DNA of 64,000 bases from an uncultured Pelagibacteraceae bacterium (lineage in GTDB: Bacteria > Pseudomonadota > Alphaproteobacteria > Pelagibacterales > Pelagibacteraceae): positions 1-64,000 of the forward strand of contig CABXRY010000001.1 in the NCBI GenBank assembly GCA_902514755.1, given 5' to 3'. Below, piece after piece: positions 63,292 to 64,000 of the stretch. The notes below the pieces were generated by a model. It worked only from the letters and a program-made list of their open reading frames with translations. It was not told the DNA's origin and made no database searches. Each line of letters opens with the position of its first letter. Positions within the stretch are counted from its first letter, which is position 1. The position numbers were made by a program, and so were the translations under genes.

Positions 63292-63397
63292 TTAAATTCT
63301 TTAAGTTAAACAATTTTAATTAAGTATTTTTTTATATTAACAATTATTTAATAATTGAAGAATACAAGTAATATTTTATTAGATAGTAAATAAATAA

Positions 63398-64000
63398 TCA
63401 ACACAATGATGCTTCACTTGCAATTTGTGCAATTTTAATTACATCCGCTTGTTTTAATCCTGGATAGGCAGGCAAAGAGACAGTGCAATGTGCTAGAGAT
63501 CTGGCATATGGAAAATTATTTGGATCACCTAATAATTCATATTCTTCAATAGGAACAATAGCTTTAACATCTGCTTTTGCAAGCGCGCTTATTACTTTTT
63601 TTGGATTCTTGCATTTCATTACTATTCTATAGCGCACTGGTTCAATTATTTTTGATTCATCATCTATAAGATTTAGTCCGGATTGACGATAAATTTCAAA
63701 CCATTTTTGTCTTTGCCTTATGAAATTAGGTAATTTTAGAAGTTGCGCTCTGCCAATGGCTGCTTGTAAATCCGTCATCTGAAAATTAAAACGAAGATTA
63801 CTATCCTTGCGACAATCAAATTCACGGTAATCCCGAATATAATCAATCAATTTTTTATTTCGTGAGATTACAGCACCTCCTTGTCCACCACTTGTGATCA
63901 TTTTTGTAGCATAAAATGAACAAATTCCTAATTCTCCACGTAAACCAATTCTTTTTCCCTTAATTAAAGCGCCAAATGATTGTGCTAAATCTTCTACAAC
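63398..64000 (-). CDS. DegT/DnrJ/EryC1/StrS aminotransferase, C-terminal part (cut by window end)
   Basis: The visible 200 codons run to the stop at 63398; the N-terminal part lies past base 64000. The frame continues upstream of an internal Met with VVEDLAQSFGALIKGKRIG, LGICSFYATKM carrying the PLP lysine, and TSGGQGG, then LRFNFQMTDLQAAIGRAQL, the DegT signature. Such enzymes transaminate keto sugars to amino sugars. It is next to the ACP cassette, so the amino group it makes may be what is acylated. Confidence 0.92.
   Translation of the reverse strand, partial: VVEDLAQSFGALIKGKRIGLRGELGICSFYATKMITSGGQGGAVISRNKKLIDYIRDYREFDCRKDSNLRFNFQMTDLQAAIGRAQLLKLPNFIRQRQKWFEIYRQSGLNLIDDESKIIEPVRYRIVMKCKNPKKVISALAKADVKAIVPIEEYELLGDPNNFPYARSLAHCTVSLPAYPGLKQADVIKIAQIASEASLC

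Overview
The window looks like a chromosome segment from the SAR11 clade (Candidatus Pelagibacter, Alphaproteobacteria). The DNA is very AT-rich, genes are short and packed with 1-14 base overlaps, and several alphaproteobacterial markers are present: a DUF1013/TrcR regulator, a split pntAa-pntAb-pntB transhydrogenase, an aa3-oxidase subunit IV peptide and the tolQRAB-pal order. The decisive layout feature is a lone 5S rRNA gene (19926-20043, minus) with a cell-surface polysaccharide island on its upstream side. In SAR11 the hypervariable region 2 is known to lie between 23S and 5S rRNA. The 16S and 23S genes are not in the window and presumably lie beyond base 64000.

Core region, 1-19.9 kb. 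On the minus strand (reading from 6971 to 1) are a coiled-coil partner, zapA, 5-formyl-THF cyclo-ligase, ymdB, yebC, a phage-type ruvC, and tolQ-tolR-tolA-tolB-pal. Divergently on the plus strand is a carbon-metabolism operon (transketolase, GAPDH, PGK, class I aldolase, thiE-like, efp, suhB), then rpmE, trcR, rpsU and an initiator tRNA. On the minus strand follow a transaldolase-family gene, pntB-pntAb-pntAa, a 36-aa oxidase subunit, rpmJ, and a sugar epimerase that touches the 5S gene.

Island, 20.1-64 kb. Every gene is on the minus strand, the same direction as the 5S, so the whole block could be read by polymerase coming from the 23S side. From the 5S outward it holds: assembly functions (Wzz, ligase/polymerase, FlaA1/WbpM-type dehydratase, initiating sugar-phosphate transferase, reductase); galE; an amino-sugar block (2-epimerase, RmlD-like reductase, HisF/HisH/WbpG-type amidotransferase for an acetamidino group) with glycosyltransferases and a Wzy candidate; a CDP-6-deoxyhexose block (rfbF, rfbG, RmlC-like cupin, SDR); a phosphonate operon (ppd, nucleotidyltransferase-PepM fusion, phosphonoacetaldehyde reductase, CDP-alcohol transferase, methyltransferase, LicD) coupled to a GMC oxidoreductase and a small Tat protein; a block of poorly known glycan enzymes; sugar N-formyl, O-methyl and WbqC functions; and an acyl carrier protein system (ACP, SDR, AMP ligase, GNAT) beside a DegT aminotransferase cut by the window end.

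The most noteworthy points are: a compact 2-hydroxyethylphosphonate-type pathway that probably decorates a surface glycan or lipid; two decayed nonulosonic (sialic-like) acid genes, neuB at about 26113-26463 and the 5' end of a neuA-type gene at 50688-50777; an ACP-dependent sugar acylation cassette; and a WbqC gene that seems to start at CTG. No Wzx flippase was seen in the window.
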